NCBI RefSeq assembly: GCF_000282635.1
Contig: NZ_AKIW01000032.1
Span: 1 to 64,000, forward strand
Direction of reading: 5' to 3'
DNA from: Variovorax sp. CF313
GTDB lineage: Bacteria > Pseudomonadota > Gammaproteobacteria > Burkholderiales > Burkholderiaceae_C
DNA length: 64,000 nt
Positions 61,867 through 64,000 of this stretch are shown here, piece by piece. Each line of letters begins with the position of its first letter. The first letter of the stretch is position 1. The notes beneath the pieces were generated by a model. It was not told the origin of the DNA. It did no database searches and worked only from the letters and a program-made list of their open reading frames with translations. The translations under genes were made by a program, and so were the position numbers.

Positions 61867-62922
61867 TCAGGCAGCCTCGCGGTAGAAACCCGCGTTGTGG
61901 CTGCCCAGTGCGCGGCCCGCGACCGGCGCAACCGCCTTGCCGATGGCCGCGATGTGGTCCGGCGTGGTGCCGCAGCAGCCGCCCACGATGTTCACCAGCC
62001 CTTCGGCCGCGAACTCGTGCAGCAGGCGCGAGGTGACGTCGGGCGTCTCGTCGAAGCCGGTTTCGCTCATCGGATTGGGCAGGCCCGCGTTCGGATAGCA
62101 GCTGATGAAGGTGTCGCCCGCCACCTTCGACAGTTCCTGGATGTAGGGCCGCATCAGCGCCGCGCCCAGCGCGCAGTTCAGGCCGATGGCCAGCGGCTGC
62201 GCGTGGCGCACGCTGTGCCAGAAGGCGGTGACGGTCTGCCCGCTGAGGATGCGGCCGGAGGCATCGGTCACCGTGCCGCTGATGATCAGCGGCAGGCGCT
62301 GGCCGCTGTTGTCGAAATACTCGTCGACCGCGAACAGCGCGGCCTTGGCGTTGAGCGTGTCGAAGATGGTCTCGACCAGGATCACGTCGGCGCCGCCCTC
62401 GACCAGCGCTTCGGTCTGCTCGTAGTAGGCCGCGCGCAGTGCTTCGAAATCGACGTTGCGCGCGCCCGGGTCGTTCACGTCGGGGCTGATGCTCGCCGTC
62501 TTGGGGGTCGGGCCGAGGGCGCCGGCCACGAAGCGCGGCTTGTCCGGCGTGCTGAACTTGTCGCAGGCCGCGCGCGCCAGCCTGGCGGATTCGAGGTTCA
62601 TCTCGCGCGCGAGGTGAGCCATCTTGTAGTCCTCCTGCGCGATGGTGGTCGCACCGAAGGTGTTGGTCTCGATCAGGTCGGCGCCGGCCGCGAGGTAGCC
62701 CTCGTGGATGTCGCGGATCACGTCGGGGCGCGTGAGCGAGAGCAGCTCGTTGTTGCCCTTCACGTCGCGCTCGAAGTCCTTGAAGCGCTCCCCGCGGTAC
62801 TGCGCCTCGGTGAGCTTGAAGCGCTGGATCATCGTGCCCATCGCGCCGTCGAGGATCGCGATGCGTTGCGCGAGGATGCCGGGCAGTGCCTGGCCGCGGG
62901 TGTAGGTGAGGGGCTTCGTCAT
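61867..62922 (-). CDS. metH1: Methionine synthase homocysteine-binding module (split MetH, N-terminal part)
   Basis: 351 aa, equal to the first barrel of MetH. It starts [13 protein letters not shown]; zinc-binding cysteines are in GLNCALG and [11 protein letters not shown]. This module demethylates methylcobalamin bound to the other polypeptide (56660-59431). The ATG at 62922 lies 14 nt after a T5 run and directly after TACAAT, so the transcript may be nearly leaderless. Here the two halves are separated by three unrelated genes. No SAH riboswitch is seen before this half. The symbol is a working label. Confidence 0.93.
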   Translation of the reverse strand: MTKPLTYTRGQALPGILAQRIAILDGAMGTMIQRFKLTEAQYRGERFKDFERDVKGNNELLSLTRPDVIRDIHEGYLAAGADLIETNTFGATTIAQEDYKMAHLAREMNLESARLARAACDKFSTPDKPRFVAGALGPTPKTASISPDVNDPGARNVDFEALRAAYYEQTEALVEGGADVILVETIFDTLNAKAALFAVDEYFDNSGQRLPLIISGTVTDASGRILSGQTVTAFWHSVRHAQPLAIGLNCALGAALMRPYIQELSKVAGDTFISCYPNAGLPNPMSETGFDETPDVTSRLLHEFAAEGLVNIVGGCCGTTPDHIAAIGKAVAPVAGRALGSHNAGFYREAA

Positions 62923-62934
62923 TCCCGCGATTGT

Positions 62935-62965
62935 AAAAACCCCGGCCTGGCCCGGCTCCCGGGCG
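62935..62965 (-). terminator. GC hairpin and T-run between hisC-like gene and metH N-terminal gene
   Basis: On the minus strand GCCCGG-GAG-CCGGGC forms a 6-bp hairpin, followed after ten bases by TTTTT. It may terminate the upstream aminotransferase transcript. The same T-run leads into TACAAT, a possible -10 for metH1 seven bases before its ATG. Both readings are tentative. Confidence 0.35.
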
Positions 62966-62993
62966 GGTCTTGGCGGGCCCGGCCGCAGGGGCG

Positions 62994-64000
62994 CTAGTCC
63001 GACCCGCCCGCAATCTCGGTCAGCGCCTGCACGAAGCGCGCGTTCTCCTCGTCGGTGCCCACCGACACCCGGATGAAGGTCTCGAAGCCCGGCTCCTTCC
63101 AGGGCTTGACGATGATCCCGCGCGCCAGCAGCGCCTCGTTGACCGGCCCGTTCGGCCGTGCGAGGTCGACGAACAGGAAGTTGGCCGCCGAGGGCGCGAT
63201 GCGCAGGCCCCGAAGGACCGACTGCGCGAGCGTGCGAAGCTGCGCCGCCAGCACCTCGCGCTGCCGCACGGTGCGCTCCACCGCCCGCGCCATGTGAGGC
63301 TCGTCGCCCCAGGCCGCCAGCGCCGCGGCCTGCGCCGCGAGGTTCACGTTGAAGGGCGTGCGCACCCGGTCGAGCAGCTGCACCAGCGCCTCGTCGGAAG
63401 CGATGCCGTAGCCCACCCGCAGGCCCGCGAGCGCCCATGCCTTCGAGAAGGTGCGCAGCACGATCCACGGACGGCCTGCGGCTGCGTCGGCCCCCTCCCA
63501 CGCGCGCAGCGTCGAAAGCACGTCGGGATAGCCGGGCGCCAGCCGCGCGTACTCGTGGTACGCCTCGTCCACCACCAGCAGCGTGCCCGCCGGCACCGCC
63601 GCGAGCAGGCGCGCGAAGTCGCCGGCATCGAACATGCAGCCGACCGGGTTCGAGGGATTGGCCAGCATCACCATCTTGGGTCCGCGCGCCAGCGCCGCGC
63701 ACCAGGCATCGAGGTCGAAGCCGAGCGCCGGCGTGAGCGCCAGCAGCTCGACCTGTGCGCCCATCATGCGCGGGTAGATCTCGTGCAACCCGAAGGCGGG
63801 GCGCTGCGTGAGCACGCGGTCGCCTGGCGAGAGCAGCGCCTGGCACAGCATCTGGAGGATGTCCTCGGAGCCGTTGCCGATCACCACCTGCGCGGGCTGC
63901 GCACCCGTGCGCCCGGCGATCGCGGCGCGCAGCGCGGTGCAGTTGGCGTCGGGGTAGGTGCCAGCACGCGCGGCCAGATCGACCAGGGCGCGCGCCACAG
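62994..64000 (-). CDS. hisC: Histidinol-phosphate aminotransferase-type class I/II PLP enzyme, 5' end missing
   Basis: At least 335 codons; the N-terminus lies beyond the right edge. PLP fold features: [44 protein letters not shown] (Asp binding PLP), and the Schiff-base lysine in [16 protein letters not shown]. The C-terminal small domain has [12 protein letters not shown] and [12 protein letters not shown]. This pattern is HisC, but close paralogues act on other amino acids, and no other his genes are visible. The terminal GTG at 63998 is an internal codon, not the start. Confidence 0.85.
   Translation of the reverse strand, partial: VARALVDLAARAGTYPDANCTALRAAIAGRTGAQPAQVVIGNGSEDILQMLCQALLSPGDRVLTQRPAFGLHEIYPRMMGAQVELLALTPALGFDLDAWCAALARGPKMVMLANPSNPVGCMFDAGDFARLLAAVPAGTLLVVDEAYHEYARLAPGYPDVLSTLRAWEGADAAAGRPWIVLRTFSKAWALAGLRVGYGIASDEALVQLLDRVRTPFNVNLAAQAAALAAWGDEPHMARAVERTVRQREVLAAQLRTLAQSVLRGLRIAPSAANFLFVDLARPNGPVNEALLARGIIVKPWKEPGFETFIRVSVGTDEENARFVQALTEIAGGSD

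Overview
The window is GC-rich DNA from a Gram-negative aerobe, most likely a betaproteobacterium of the Comamonadaceae (Variovorax-like). The basis is gene content and order: ComM beside a putative porin start with a sigma-54 promoter, a PpkA/PppA-type type VI secretion cluster, NicAB-type nicotinate dehydrogenase, an SAH riboswitch ahead of a split metH, and dense ATGA-type gene overlaps. No rRNA, tRNA, CRISPR array, insertion sequence or phage gene was seen.

Region 1 (1-1906): the first 49 codons of an exported, porin-like protein on the minus strand, behind a good sigma-54 promoter with two NtrC-like boxes, followed by comM on the plus strand.

Region 2 (1938-33994): a complete type VI secretion system (T6SS). 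All 13 core genes are present. Minus-strand blocks are tssK-tssL-tssM-tagF-ppkA, tssJ alone, and tssA-tssB-tssC-hcp-tagJ-tssE-tssF-tssG-tssH-vgrG. A short plus-strand block carries tssQ-tagH-pppA. The kinase, phosphatase, FHA protein and TagF together suggest threonine-phosphorylation control of firing. After vgrG comes a loading module: a small membrane protein, a DUF2169/pentapeptide-repeat protein, a second pentapeptide-repeat protein, DUF3540, and a PAAR-like DUF4150 tip. No recognisable toxin follows. Two tandem intrinsic terminators sit just after hcp.

Region 3 (34135-53386): a nicotinamide/nicotinate catabolic locus that appears to use the reductive route known from the anaerobe Eubacterium barkeri, here in an apparently aerobic organism. 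The minus-strand operon runs from 6-hydroxynicotinate reductase (hnr) through a UPF0280 ApbE-like protein, two AA_synth (DUF1185) paralogues, a branched-chain-type ABC transporter with a fused LivH-LivM permease, an exported nicotinamidase, a second binding protein, and NicA/NicB nicotinate dehydrogenase, to a fumarylacetoacetate-hydrolase family enzyme. Divergently transcribed are a ferredoxin-NADP reductase, a TetR regulator and enamidase (ena). The 323-bp divergent region holds two inverted repeats that probably bind the TetR protein. Proposed flow: nicotinamide to nicotinate (PncA), to 6-hydroxynicotinate (NicAB), to 1,4,5,6-tetrahydro-6-oxonicotinate (Hnr, electrons via Fpr and ferredoxin), to 2-formylglutarate plus ammonia (Ena), and then towards glutarate semialdehyde.

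Region 4 (53406-64000): a GtrA/GT2/GT39-like envelope glycosylation trio; the C-terminal module of a split MetH behind an SAH riboswitch; a PACE efflux pump with a divergent LysR regulator; an exported SH3 protein with a Gly/His-rich tail; the N-terminal MetH module; and a 5'-truncated HisC-type aminotransferase at the right edge.

A GC-rich palindromic repeat doublet of about 91 bp occurs twice in opposite orientations. One copy lies between hnr and the UPF0280 gene; the other is translated in frame inside nicB. A related single hairpin lies between nicA and nicB.
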